From the NCBI RefSeq assembly GCF_004348665.1, contig NZ_SMKM01000015.1, positions 1 through 48,689 of the forward strand: 48,689 nt of DNA. The letters run 5' to 3'. Positions within the stretch are counted from its first letter, which is position 1. Each line of letters begins with the position of its first letter. A model generated the notes under the pieces. It was not told where the DNA came from. It did not search any database and saw only the letters and a list, made by a program, of their open reading frames with translations. Shown here piece by piece: positions 32,549-41,037 of the stretch. A program made the translations under genes and the position numbers. Source of the DNA: Actinomadura sp. GC306. GTDB lineage: Bacteria > Actinomycetota > Actinomycetes > Streptosporangiales > Streptosporangiaceae.

Positions 32549-33504
32549 CCCTCCGTCGAGCATCCGACGAGCCGGGCGCTGTCGTCCCACAGCGCACGGG
32601 CCAGTTCGTCGCTGCGCGCGAGGGTTGAGGGGGCGGTCCAGGTGAGCCGACCTCGTCTCAGGGCGGCGTATGCGTGTCCGTGCGGGGGCGGCGTGCATCG
32701 GCCGAGGGTCAGGTCGGCCAGGGCTTCACCCGCGGCGATTCGGCTGTTGAGCACGGGTTTCAGCTTGCGCAACGGCCGTCCCAGCACCCGGGTGCCCAGC
32801 AGCGACCAGGCCGTCCGCATGGGCAGCGGCAGGTGGTCCGCCAGGCCCGTGCCGAACACCTGGCCGGGGTCGTAGGCGATCACGGTGAAGCCCCGGCGCC
32901 CGGTGCCGGGGTGTCCGGACAGTGCCCGCGCGGTGAGGACGGCGCACAGCTTCGACGCGGTGTAGGCGTGCTGGCCCGCCGTGCGCGGCCGGGGGTCCAG
33001 GTCAGCGTCGCGGTCCGGGTGTGCCAGCAGATTGGCGTCGGCGTGGCGAGGAGTGGCGAGCCCGGCGCCGGTGGCGGGATCGTGCGTGCCGCTGGTCGTC
33101 AGGACGACGGTCGCGCGGTCCGCGAGGGCGGGTGCCAGCAGACGCAGCAGCAGGTAGTGCGCGAGGTGGTTGACGGCGAACGTCGTTTCGAAGCCGTCGA
33201 CGGTCCGTCCGGTGACGTCCGGGTGGATGACGCCGGCGTTGAGCACGAGCGCGTCGATGCCGGCGCCGCCGAGTCGCTCCCGGACCGATGCCGCGAACGC
33301 GCGTACCGAGTCGAGTGACGCCAGGTCGAGCGGGACTTGCTCGCCGGCCGGTGCCGGCCGGCGAGCCCCCAGGATCAGGCGGGTGTCGCCGGTGCGGGTC
33401 AGCCGCTCGGCCGTGATCGCCCCGAACCCGGATGTTCCGCCCGTCATCACGATCGTGGACTCGCCGCCGGCTCCCGGACCGGGGGCGGGGGTCGGCGGAG
33501 TCAT
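32545..33504 (-). CDS. Short-chain dehydrogenase/reductase
   Basis: A 319-residue SDR. Cofactor motif TGGTSGFG near the N-terminus, LNAGV (NAG motif), and catalytic YTASK with the upstream Ser in LTTSGTH. The group resembles protochlorophyllide-reductase/retinol-dehydrogenase-like SDRs; substrate unknown. Its ATG overlaps the stop of the NmrA-like gene (ATGA, 33501-33504), so the two reductases are one translational unit facing a divergent AraC regulator. Confidence 0.88.
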   Translation of the reverse strand: MTPPTPAPGPGAGGESTIVMTGGTSGFGAITAERLTRTGDTRLILGARRPAPAGEQVPLDLASLDSVRAFAASVRERLGGAGIDALVLNAGVIHPDVTGRTVDGFETTFAVNHLAHYLLLRLLAPALADRATVVLTTSGTHDPATGAGLATPRHADANLLAHPDRDADLDPRPRTAGQHAYTASKLCAVLTARALSGHPGTGRRGFTVIAYDPGQVFGTGLADHLPLPMRTAWSLLGTRVLGRPLRKLKPVLNSRIAAGEALADLTLGRCTPPPHGHAYAALRRGRLTWTAPSTLARSDELARALWDDSARLVGCSTEG

Positions 33505-34376
33505 GCCGCGGGCCTTCCGGTGGCGGCCCCGACCACGTGGCGCAACGTCTCGTCGATCTCCGTGCTGACCGCCGACTGGCGGTCTCCGCGGGGGTGGAAC
33601 AGGCCGTGCTGTTCCGCGGCGTACAGTGCCGCGAGTTCGTGCGCGAACGGCGCGGGGAGCCCGGCCTGGAGCATCGCGTCGATCCAGCCGGCCTGGGGGA
33701 TGGTGACCACCTGGAGCGGCTTGCCGAGCACGGCCGCCAACCGCTCGGCGACCTCCCGTTCGGTGTACTCGGGGGGCAGCAGGTCGACGGTCTCACTGGC
33801 CGGCGGCGGCGCCAGCAGCGCTGCGGCGGCGGCCTTCCCGATGTCGCGGGTGGCGATCATCGGGGTGCGGACGTCGGCGTCCTCACCGAAGACGGGGTAG
33901 ATCCCGCCGTCCAGCGCGGCGGGGAGGACGGTCTCGACCTTCTCCTGGAAGTGCGGGGGACGGAGCGCGGTCAGCCGCACGCCGGTCCGGCGCAGCCGGT
34001 CCTCGAGATGGTGCAGCCAGCGGACCGGCCCGGTGCCCTCGGCCAGGTCGGCGCCGATCGAGGACAGCATGACCGCATGGCCGACACCGCTGTCGCCGAC
34101 CGCGCCGGCGATCGAATCGGCCAGCCCCCGGTGCTCGGCGTCACCGGCGGCCGGGACGGTGGGCAGCATGACGAACGCCCCGGCACTGCCCCGAAGCGCC
34201 GCGGCCAGGGCGGCTCGGTCGCCGAAGTCGGCGACCACCACCTGCGCTCCCCGCCGCTCCCAGGCAGGCGCCTTGGCCTCGTCCCGGACCACGGCCCGTA
34301 CCGGCGCGCCCTGATCGAGCAGTTCCTGTGCGGTGACCGATCCGACGTGTCCGGTGACTCCAGTGATGGTGTACAT
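33501..34376 (-). CDS. NmrA-like NAD(P)-binding protein
   Basis: A 291-residue atypical SDR. The N-terminal MYTITGVTGHVGS has the GxxGxxG cofactor loop. ARSD-like segments PAWERRGAQVVVADFGD, MLPTVP and HAVMLSSIGAD follow, with no YxxxK, as in NmrA/HSCARG sensors or NAD(P)H:quinone-reductase-like members. AGGA lies before the ATG at 34376. It may sense the NADP state or act on quinones. First gene of the pair with the SDR, divergent from AraC. Confidence 0.85.
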   Translation of the reverse strand: MYTITGVTGHVGSVTAQELLDQGAPVRAVVRDEAKAPAWERRGAQVVVADFGDRAALAAALRGSAGAFVMLPTVPAAGDAEHRGLADSIAGAVGDSGVGHAVMLSSIGADLAEGTGPVRWLHHLEDRLRRTGVRLTALRPPHFQEKVETVLPAALDGGIYPVFGEDADVRTPMIATRDIGKAAAAALLAPPPASETVDLLPPEYTEREVAERLAAVLGKPLQVVTIPQAGWIDAMLQAGLPAPFAHELAALYAAEQHGLFHPRGDRQSAVSTEIDETLRHVVGAATGRPAA

Positions 34377-34478
34377 CGTTCCTACTCTCCCGTGCTCGGT
34401 TGCTCGTCCTCTCTTCAGCCAAGCGGCCCCGGGTGAGGCGATACATATTTCAGAAGCGCGTTTCCATGTCCGTGCGTC

Positions 34479-34491
34479 TACGATGAGGCCG
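34479..34491 (+). promoter_or_regulatory. -10 element for a leaderless AraC gene
   Basis: TACGAT (34479-34484) is followed by six bases and GTG 34491, the same spacing as at 5290-5308. No ribosome site precedes the GTG. On the opposite strand TATGTA near 34447-34442 may serve the NmrA-SDR pair. Confidence 0.5.
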
Positions 34492-35423
34492 TGGACCCCT
34501 TGAGCGACCTCCTGGAGGGCGTCCGCGCGCGGACCGCGGCCTTCTGCCAGGCGATCCTGAACCCGCCGTGGGCATTGCGCATCGCCGACGGTGCCGCCCT
34601 AGCCCTGGCGACCACGCTGCGCGGACACGCCTGGATCGTGCCGGACCACGGTGAACCGACGCTGATGCACACCGGGGACGTGGCCATCATCAAGGGCCCG
34701 CACCCCTACAACGTCTGTGACGATCCGGCCACCGTCCCCGACGTCATCGTCCACCACGACAACCGCCTCACCAGCGTGGACGGCATCGACATCACCGACG
34801 CCGTGCGGCTCGGACCGCGCACCAGCGGATTCGCCCGCGACGGCTCGGCGATCGTCGCCAGCGGCACCTACCAGATCGGCAGCGACGTCACCGACCGGCT
34901 TCTCAACGCCTTGCCCGACATCGTGCTGGTACCTGCCGCCGAGGCCCAGAACCCGGTGATGACCTTGCTGGCGCAGGAGGTGGGCCGCGACGGCCCGGCC
35001 CAGGACATCGTGCTCGCACGGCTGCTCGACATCGCACTCGTCACCACGTTGAGCGCCTGGTTCGCCCGTCCGGACGCGCAGGCCCCCGGCTGGTACCGCG
35101 CGCAGAGCGACCCGCAGGCCGGGCCCGCGCTGCGGCTCATGCACGACGATCCCGCGCACCCCTGGAGCGTCGCCGAGCTCGCCGTGAAGGTGGGCTGCTC
35201 CCGCGCGTCCCTCGCGCGCCGCTTCACCGCGCTGGTCGGCGAGCCGCCGATCACGTACCTGACGCACTGGCGGATGGCCCTGGCCGCAGACCTCCTCCGG
35301 ACGTCCGACCTCACCGTCGAGACGATCGCCCGCCGGGTCGGGTACGCCAACGCGTTCGCCTTGAGCGCCGCCTTCAAGCGCACCCGCGGAGTATCGCCGA
35401 CGCGGTACCGCGCGGGCGGCTGA
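34491..35423 (+). CDS. AraC-family regulator with cupin sensor domain
   Basis: A 310-residue regulator. Residues 1-190 form a cupin-type AraC ligand domain (LRGHAWIVPDHGEPTLMHTGDVAII). The C-terminal 100 residues hold two helix-turn-helices: VAELAVKVGCSRASLARRFTALVGEPPITYLTHWRM, and ETIARRVGYANAFALSAAFKRTRGVSPTRYR. This group usually regulates a neighbouring oxidoreductase in response to small organic compounds. The divergent position makes the NmrA-SDR pair the likely target. The GTG start at 34491 is probably leaderless. Confidence 0.9.
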   Translation: MDPLSDLLEGVRARTAAFCQAILNPPWALRIADGAALALATTLRGHAWIVPDHGEPTLMHTGDVAIIKGPHPYNVCDDPATVPDVIVHHDNRLTSVDGIDITDAVRLGPRTSGFARDGSAIVASGTYQIGSDVTDRLLNALPDIVLVPAAEAQNPVMTLLAQEVGRDGPAQDIVLARLLDIALVTTLSAWFARPDAQAPGWYRAQSDPQAGPALRLMHDDPAHPWSVAELAVKVGCSRASLARRFTALVGEPPITYLTHWRMALAADLLRTSDLTVETIARRVGYANAFALSAAFKRTRGVSPTRYRAGG

Positions 35424-35524
35424 CGCGCGCCCTTCGCGGCGGCGCCGGGCGGTCGGTTGGGGGTTGGACATACCGGGTACGGCTGCCTGAAATAACGTCT
35501 ATCACCTGGTCAGGGGGGATTTCC

Positions 35525-36148
35525 ATGACCGGGACAATGCGAGCGCCGCGCAGCCGCGGCATGATCAGCGGGCTGCTGCTGGTGCTCCTGGCGATCTGGG
35601 GCGGGCTCATTCCGTTCGTCGGCCCCTACTTCAATTTCGGCTTCGGTCCGAACGAGCCGTGGGTGTACACCGCGGACCGGCTGGTGCTGTCCATCCTTCC
35701 GGCGGTCGCCGTGGGGCTCGGCGGGCTGATCCTGCTGAGCGCCGCGAACCGGCCCATCGCGCAGTTCGGCGGCTGGCTGGCCGTCGCAGGCGGGCTGTGG
35801 TTCGTCGTCGGCAACACGATCGCCGCGCTGTGGAACATGGGCGTGGGCGCGCCGCTCGGCGGGGAGGGACGCCGCGTCGCCGAGCAGATGTCGTTCTTCG
35901 AGGGCCTCGGCGCGGTCATGGTCCTGCTGGCGGGGCTGGCGCTCGGCCGGTTCCTGGTGGTCGGCATTCGCGAGGCGCGGCGGGCGAACCTGGAGGACCG
36001 GCGCGTCGTCGACGACCGCGTCGGCGCGGGCGGCGGTGGCGAGGCGACGGCCGTCCCGGCGCAGCGCAAGCGCGGGCACTTCCACCTCGGCCGGCAGAAG
36101 GCGGGGACGTCGGCGGGCAAGCAGCGCACGCCACCGCGAAGGGACTGA
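35525..36148 (+). CDS. Membrane protein of unknown function
   Basis: A 207-residue protein with four transmembrane helices (about residues 13-33, 53-71, 80-100 and 123-145) and a basic, disordered C-terminal tail (GHFHLGRQKAG). Acidic FGPNEPW follows the first helix. GGGGATTTCC before the ATG gives a plausible ribosome site. Family unknown to me. It stands between AraC and another unknown gene, with no clear operon. Confidence 0.75.
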   Translation: MTGTMRAPRSRGMISGLLLVLLAIWGGLIPFVGPYFNFGFGPNEPWVYTADRLVLSILPAVAVGLGGLILLSAANRPIAQFGGWLAVAGGLWFVVGNTIAALWNMGVGAPLGGEGRRVAEQMSFFEGLGAVMVLLAGLALGRFLVVGIREARRANLEDRRVVDDRVGAGGGGEATAVPAQRKRGHFHLGRQKAGTSAGKQRTPPRRD

Positions 36149-36197
36149 ACGCCGGTCGCCGGTCGGGGTTGTCCGGGGCGTCGGATAGCGTCGCGGG

Positions 36198-37145
36198 GTG
36201 ATCGATGACCTGGTAGGACGTGCGGAAGCCGGCGATGACGCGGCCGCGGAGGAGCTGGCCGATCTGGCGGCGGCCGATCCGGCGGCGCTGACCCCGTACC
36301 TGTTGCGGCTTCTCGACGCCGGGGTGCTGTGGCGCGCCGAAGTCCTGTACCGCGGTGCGGACGAGGGGTTCCAGCGCGAGGTGGCGGCCCGGATCGATTC
36401 GGGCGAGCACCAGGGTGCGCACCGCCTGGCGTACCTGCTCGCGCAGGCGCGCGGCCCCGTCGTCGAAGAGGCGTTCCGCCGCTGGACGCAGGCACCCCCG
36501 CCCGGGGACTTCGATCCCCTCCAGCGGGGCGCGGCGGCGCTGGCCCGTGACGCCGGCTGGGAACTGACGGCGGACGGCGTCCGGGAACTGTGCGGCCCCA
36601 CCGCCTACCGCCTGGCCCTGGAGCCGGGCAAGGAGCGTCCGGAGGGAACCTGTCCGTGGTGTGAGAGCCCGCTGTGGACCGCGCTGGACGTCGACACCGC
36701 CGACGCGAAGGTGGCCGCCGCGCTGGCGCACACCGGCTGGCGCGGCAGGCTGCGCATCGTCACCTGCCACTTCTGCACCTGCTACGGCACCACCTACGCC
36801 GAGGTCACCGCGGACGGCGACGCGCGTTGGTCGGCGCGCAACGTGCGGCCCGACTTCCTTCCCGGTCCGGCGCCCGAGGAGCCGCCGCTGGTCGGTTTCG
36901 CGGCCGGTGAGCAGCGCGCGACGCCCTACCTTTCGAGCGCCTGGGATCGCGAAGGTTCCACCCTCGGCGGCTGGCCGGACTGGATCCAGGAGTCCTGCTA
37001 CCCCGACTGCCCGAGTTGCACCGAGGCGATGGACTACGTCGGTCTCGTCGGCAGTGCGGACCTCCACGACTACGGGGACGGCGCCTACTACCTGTACCTG
37101 CACGCGCCGTGCGGGCTGGCCGCCGTGACGTACCAGCAGAGCTGA
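36198..37145 (+). CDS. Unknown protein with zinc-binding Cys motifs
   Basis: A 315-residue soluble protein. The N-terminal 100 residues are helical and repeat-like (ADLAAADPAALTPYLLRLLDAG). The rest has CPWCESPLW, TCHFCTCYG and CYPDCPSC, likely zinc ligands, and ends with ADLHDYGDGAYYLYLHAPCG, which resembles the end of YwqG/DUF1963-type proteins. Function unknown. GTG at 36198 is the start used; the first codons fit the helical domain well. Confidence 0.72.
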   Translation: MIDDLVGRAEAGDDAAAEELADLAAADPAALTPYLLRLLDAGVLWRAEVLYRGADEGFQREVAARIDSGEHQGAHRLAYLLAQARGPVVEEAFRRWTQAPPPGDFDPLQRGAAALARDAGWELTADGVRELCGPTAYRLALEPGKERPEGTCPWCESPLWTALDVDTADAKVAAALAHTGWRGRLRIVTCHFCTCYGTTYAEVTADGDARWSARNVRPDFLPGPAPEEPPLVGFAAGEQRATPYLSSAWDREGSTLGGWPDWIQESCYPDCPSCTEAMDYVGLVGSADLHDYGDGAYYLYLHAPCGLAAVTYQQS

Positions 37146-37154
37146 CCGCGTCGG

Positions 37155-37610
37155 CTAGAGAGTGATGGCGACTTTGCCGCGGGCGTGGCCGCCTTCGATG
37201 TAGCGCAGGGCCTCGGGGATCTCGGCGAACGGGTAGGTCCGGTCGATGACGGGGGTGAGCCGGCCGTTCGCCATGAGGTCCGCCAGGAAGCGCAGGTCCG
37301 CGGAGTTGGGTCTCCACTGGACGCCGGCGATGCGCTGGCTCACGAAGGGGGCGGCCAGCGCACCGCGGAGCTGCTGCGCCGCCGGGCCGAGCAGGCGGCC
37401 GCGGCCGGAGGCGATGCCGCCCACGATGACGAGCGTCCCCTTGGGGGTCAGGGGACGTCGCAGGGCGGCCAGTGAGCGGTCGCCCACGATGTCCATGACG
37501 AGGTCGTATCTTCCCTTTCGGGCGGTGAAGTCGTCGCGGGTGTAGTCGACGACGTCGTCCGCGCCGAGGGAGCGGACGAGATCGACGTTGCGGGCGCTGC
37601 ACCCGCCGCC
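37155..37610 (-). pseudogene. C-terminal remnant of an MDR oxidoreductase
   Basis: The frame gives CSARNVDLVRSLGADDVVDYT, then GTLVIVGG and PEALRYIEGGHARGKVAITL, the C-terminal 150 residues of a zinc-free quinone-reductase-like protein (compare the intact gene at 29505-30509). The GroES half and the Rossmann glycine loop are missing. At about 37605 the homology switches to the start of a TetR gene on the same strand. An internal ATG at 37496 cannot give a functional enzyme. Confidence 0.8.
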
Positions 37611-37671
37611 GGCTCAGCGGGATGCGCGGCTGCTCGGCCAGCTCGTCGGCGTCGGTCGTCCGTGGGGTCAT
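37600..37671 (-). pseudogene. N-terminal scrap of a TetR-family regulator
   Basis: ATG at 37671, preceded by GGGAGA, starts MTPRTTDADELAEQPRIPLS and continues RRRV, the usual lead-in of TetR regulators before the helix-turn-helix. The homology ends after about 24 codons, where the MDR remnant begins. A single deletion probably fused the start of a regulator gene to the end of its neighbour. The long frame running on from here is not a real gene. Confidence 0.6.
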
Positions 37672-37766
37672 GGGATCTCCCGACGCACCTTACCCGCCCG
37701 CGGCGCGTCTCCCCCGGGCCCCGCGGCGGCGCGCGCGGACGGCGTTCCGGTGGGCAGAATCGGTGC

Positions 37767-38534
37767 ATGACTCAGACCGTGAACCTGCCCGGCGGCACCG
37801 CACTGCCGATGATCGGTTTCGGGACCTGGCAACTCGGGTCCACGACCGCGTACGAGTCGGTGCGTGCGGCGCTCGACGTCGGCTACCGGCACATCGACAC
37901 CGCGACGCTCTACAAGAACGAGGCGGACGTCGGCAAGGCCGTCAAGGACGACGGCATCGACCGGGAGCAGATCTTCATCACCACCAAGCTCCGCCCCCAG
38001 GACGCGCGGCACGCCCGCAAGACCCTGGAGTCGAGCCTTCGCCTCCTCGGCACCGACTACGTGGACCTCTGGCTGATCCACTGGCCGACCGGCCCGGACG
38101 ACCTCGTCCCGACCTGGGAGGAGCTGCTGCGCGCCAAGGACGATGGCTTGATCCGCAACGCCGGCGTCAGCAACTACAGCCCGGCGCAGATCGACCTGCT
38201 GACGGAGGCCACCGGTCAGCAGCCGCCGGTCAACCAGATCCCGTGGAGCCCGGCGGAGCACGACCCGGACCTGCTGGCGGAGCACCGCCGCCGGGGTGTC
38301 GTCGTCGAGGGCTACAGCGGCCTGAAGAACACCGACCTGAACCACTCGGTCCTCACCGAGATCGCGCAGCGGCACGGGGTCGAACCCGCACAGGTCGTCC
38401 TTCGCTGGCACCTGGAGCACGACATCGTGATCCTGCCCAGGTCGTCACGTCCGGAGCGGATCGCCTCCAACTTCGACCTCGAAGGCTTCAGCCTCACCGA
38501 GGAGGACGTCGCCGCCATCGACACCCTCGCCTAA
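37767..38534 (+). CDS. Aldo/keto reductase (2,5-diketogluconate-reductase-like)
   Basis: A 255-residue AKR. The catalytic tetrad is visible: Asp and Tyr in HIDTATLYKNE, Lys in ITTKLRP, and His in LWLIHWP. AGVSNYSPAQ and ILPRSSRPERIASN are the cofactor-side motifs for NADPH. It is somewhat shorter than typical members (about 275) because loops are reduced. It should reduce aldehydes, ketoses or dicarbonyls. The ATG at 37767 is chosen because MTQTVNLPGG aligns with AKR N-termini. Monocistronic. The 160 bases after it (38535-38696) contain nothing I can assign. Confidence 0.9.
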   Translation: MTQTVNLPGGTALPMIGFGTWQLGSTTAYESVRAALDVGYRHIDTATLYKNEADVGKAVKDDGIDREQIFITTKLRPQDARHARKTLESSLRLLGTDYVDLWLIHWPTGPDDLVPTWEELLRAKDDGLIRNAGVSNYSPAQIDLLTEATGQQPPVNQIPWSPAEHDPDLLAEHRRRGVVVEGYSGLKNTDLNHSVLTEIAQRHGVEPAQVVLRWHLEHDIVILPRSSRPERIASNFDLEGFSLTEEDVAAIDTLA

Positions 38535-38696
38535 CCCTCGCCGCGGGCCTGCAGAAGAAGCGCCGCGACAGCGCCGCCCAAAAAGTAGATCCAGGTCCGG
38601 GAGTGACCGTCGCTCACCGTGCCGACCGAGCCCGGCGAGGTGCGGGTGCGTCCACGGAGCTTTCGCCGAGTCGGCGAGCGGACGGGTCGTTGACTT

Positions 38697-39197
38697 CTAC
38701 TCCGCGAGCCAGTGGCGGATCAGGGAGTAGTCCGCTTCGGTGAGGCCGGCGTACGGGTCGACTCGGTGCAGGAGCGCTCTGTTGCCGTGCTGCGCCGCCG
38801 CCCATTCGCGGTCGGCGTCGGTCAATTCGTCGTCGAGCCAGACGAACGGGCGGCCTGCCGCCCATTCGATGATGGGTTTCGTCTTCCAGTGCAGGCCGTG
38901 CGGGGGGTCCACGTCCGTGCCGGGCCATTCGACGACGGGCAGTTCCGGAAGGCCCAGCAGTGGCGAGAGGACTTCGTTCGCGTCCGCCATCCACGTCGTC
39001 GCCCAGACCAGTTCGCAGTTCAGCGCCAGCAGCCGCCGCCCGTCGTCCGGGTCCAGCCGGTACAGCAGCGGATTGCCGTAATCGCGGAGGTCCTCGTCCG
39101 GGAAGGTCCGGCGCCCGGCCGGCCTGGAACGGAGCGGAATCAGCGGGCCATCGACATCGAGGAACATCAGTGGACGGTCGGCGGCGCTGAAAATCAC
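38697..39197 (-). CDS. HAD-domain hydrolase-like protein
   Basis: A 166-residue small HAD protein. MFLDVDGPLIP is motif I (nucleophile Asp and second Asp), ATTW is a motif II-like Thr, the Lys in WKTKP is motif III, and FVWLDDEL gives the motif IV acids. No cap domain. It is probably a phosphatase with unknown substrate; actinomycetes have several such stand-alone proteins. No strong ribosome site. It is divergent from the YjbR-like gene. Confidence 0.82.
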   Translation of the reverse strand: MIFSAADRPLMFLDVDGPLIPLRSRPAGRRTFPDEDLRDYGNPLLYRLDPDDGRRLLALNCELVWATTWMADANEVLSPLLGLPELPVVEWPGTDVDPPHGLHWKTKPIIEWAAGRPFVWLDDELTDADREWAAAQHGNRALLHRVDPYAGLTEADYSLIRHWLAE

Positions 39198-39246
39198 TGG
39201 AAGAAGCTACCAACGGCTGACGAGCGGTCGGCATTACGCTGGGCTC

Positions 39247-39672
39247 ATGGCCGATGGCGAGAGTCGGCCCGCGCGCGTCGAGGACGTCCACGAGCTCGCG
39301 CTGGCCATGCCGCACGTCACCATCTACCCCGGCACCGAGGACAGACCGGTCTACCAGGTGGGCGGGAAGTCGTTCGTCTTCTTCCGCACTCCGCGGCCGG
39401 ACGCGGTCGATCCCGAGACCGGGGAACGCTACCCGGACGTGATCGTCTTCTGGGTCGGGTCCGAGGACGACAAGCAGGCGCTGGTCCAGGACGAGGCGTC
39501 GCCGTTCTTCACCACCGCCCATTTCAACGGCCACCTGTCCGTGCTGCTGCGGGGAAGCCGCATCGGCGAGCTCACGAGGGACGAGCTGGCGGAGATCGTC
39601 CAGGACGCGTGGCTGTCGCGAGCGTCGGCGCGCCGTGCCGCGGCCTGGCTCGACGCCCATCCCCCGGGCTGA
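39247..39672 (+). CDS. MmcQ/YjbR family protein
   Basis: A 141-residue single-domain protein of the MmcQ/YjbR (CyaY-like fold) group: VHELALAMPHVTIYPG, FVFFRTPRPD, FFTTAHFNGHLSVLLR and ELAEIVQDAWLSRASARRA are its usual segments. Members are thought to bind DNA or phosphorylated ligands, but the role is unsettled. It is divergent from the HAD gene, with a 50-base intergenic gap. Confidence 0.85.
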   Translation: MADGESRPARVEDVHELALAMPHVTIYPGTEDRPVYQVGGKSFVFFRTPRPDAVDPETGERYPDVIVFWVGSEDDKQALVQDEASPFFTTAHFNGHLSVLLRGSRIGELTRDELAEIVQDAWLSRASARRAAAWLDAHPPG

Positions 39673-39726
39673 GCACCGTCGGCCACCGGCCACTCCGGCC
39701 AACCGGAAGCACCGGTGCCGCGTCTC

Positions 39727-40302
39727 ATGAGTGCCATGGACGAGAACGGGCGCGGTTGGCGCGGCGCAGTCGAGCGCAGGCAGGCGCGGCGACAGGCCGC
39801 CAACGCACGTGAAGCCGCGGGTCGGCGTTCCTGGGAGAGGCGCACGCAGCGCGGCTGGCCGGCCGTCCGCACCCTCCTCACGATCATGCTCGTGACGCTC
39901 GCCGCGTTCTCTCTGACCGATTCGGCATTCTCCTACTGGGAGGCGACCATCCTGCGCGACGAGGGTGTGCCGGCCACCGGGCTCGTCGAGAAGATCGGGC
40001 GGCCCAACAAGGGCCCGCGCTACGCGGATGTGCGGTTCACCACGCGCGACGGCCGCGCGGTGTCCGCCAGGGTCGACAACTGGCAGGGGCTTCCGGCTGA
40101 GGGTGACCGCGTGGCCGTCTGCTACGCGCCGCGCAAGCCGCGGAAGTACGTCCAGGACGCTCGCGTCTGTCCCGACTTCGGTGTGGTGAGGTTCGGGGTC
40201 GTCACGGGGTCTGGCTCGCTCGGCCTGGCCATTGCCGTCTGGGTGCCCTGGCTGGTGCGTCGCCGTCGTCGGTCCGGGATCACGGTCGCGGGCGGCGGAT
40301 AG
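39727..40302 (+). CDS. DUF3592-like membrane protein
   Basis: A 191-residue protein. A basic N-terminus (RRQARRQAANAREAAGRR) precedes one transmembrane helix (about residues 46-66), then an extracytoplasmic beta-domain (GVPATGLVEKIG, YADVRFTTRDGRAVSARV, GDRVAVCYAPRKPR), and a second helix close to the C-terminus. This matches the DUF3592 layout. ATG 39727 is used; GTG 39715 and ATG 39736 are alternatives. The next gene starts ten bases after the stop, so co-transcription with the methyltransferase is likely. Confidence 0.72.
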   Translation: MSAMDENGRGWRGAVERRQARRQAANAREAAGRRSWERRTQRGWPAVRTLLTIMLVTLAAFSLTDSAFSYWEATILRDEGVPATGLVEKIGRPNKGPRYADVRFTTRDGRAVSARVDNWQGLPAEGDRVAVCYAPRKPRKYVQDARVCPDFGVVRFGVVTGSGSLGLAIAVWVPWLVRRRRRSGITVAGGG

Positions 40303-40311
40303 GCTCGGGCG

Positions 40312-41037
40312 ATGTTCTCGCCTCAGGGACCGTCGCTGCGTGAGCTGGCCGTCCAGGCGCTGTCGTCGGTCGAACGCGGCTACGACCTGCTCGCCCCGAA
40401 GTTCGACCACACCCCGTTCCGCACGCCGGACGCCATCCTCGACGCGACCGCCGACGTGCTGCGTCCGCTCGGGCCGTTCGGTGCGGGGCTGGACGTCTGC
40501 TGCGGAACCGGCGCGGGGATGCGGGTCCTGCGGCCGCTGTGCGAAGGACGGATCACCGGCGTCGACTTCAGCGGCGGCATGCTCGACCAGGCCGCCGAGG
40601 CGCACCCGGACGCCGAGTGGGTGCGGGCCGACGTCCGCGCCCTGGAGTTCACCGGGGAGTTCGACCTCGCCGTGACCTTCGGGGCGCTCGGCCACCTGCT
40701 GCCCGCCGAGCGGCCCGCGATCTTCGCCGGGGTGTACCGCGCGCTGCGTCCCGGCGGGCTCTTCGCCTTCCCGCTCGGCGCCCCGCCGCGCATCGCCTCG
40801 GCGCAGTACTGGGCGCTACTCGGGTTCGACGCGGTCATGCGCGTCCGGAACGCCGTCTGGCGTCCCCCGTTCGTCATGTACTACCGCACCTGCCCGCTCG
40901 GCGCGGTCCGCGACGACCTGGCCGCGGCCGGCTTCACCGTCACGTCGGCGCCCATGCCGAGCCTCGGCCGGCGCACGGACGGAACTCCCCGCTACCGCCT
41001 CGTCCTCGCCCGTAAGGCCGCGGACGGGACGGGCTAA
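40312..41037 (+). CDS. Class I SAM-dependent methyltransferase
   Basis: A 241-residue methyltransferase. Motif I LDVCCGTGAGMRVL, strand-2 acid in GVDFSGGMLDQA, AEWVRADVRALEF, FDLAVTFGALGHLL and ALRPGGLFAFPLG are all in order. The N-terminal VERGYDLLAPKFDHTPFRTPD is typical of small-molecule methyltransferases. Substrate unknown. The stop overlaps the end of the convergent TRIC-channel gene by four bases. Confidence 0.88.
   Translation: MFSPQGPSLRELAVQALSSVERGYDLLAPKFDHTPFRTPDAILDATADVLRPLGPFGAGLDVCCGTGAGMRVLRPLCEGRITGVDFSGGMLDQAAEAHPDAEWVRADVRALEFTGEFDLAVTFGALGHLLPAERPAIFAGVYRALRPGGLFAFPLGAPPRIASAQYWALLGFDAVMRVRNAVWRPPFVMYYRTCPLGAVRDDLAAAGFTVTSAPMPSLGRRTDGTPRYRLVLARKAADGTG

Noticed and set aside
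36805..37671. 288-codon frame starting at the TetR scrap
   Set aside because: Only the first 24 codons are TetR-like. The rest is out of frame with the MDR remnant and runs antisense into the zinc-motif gene.
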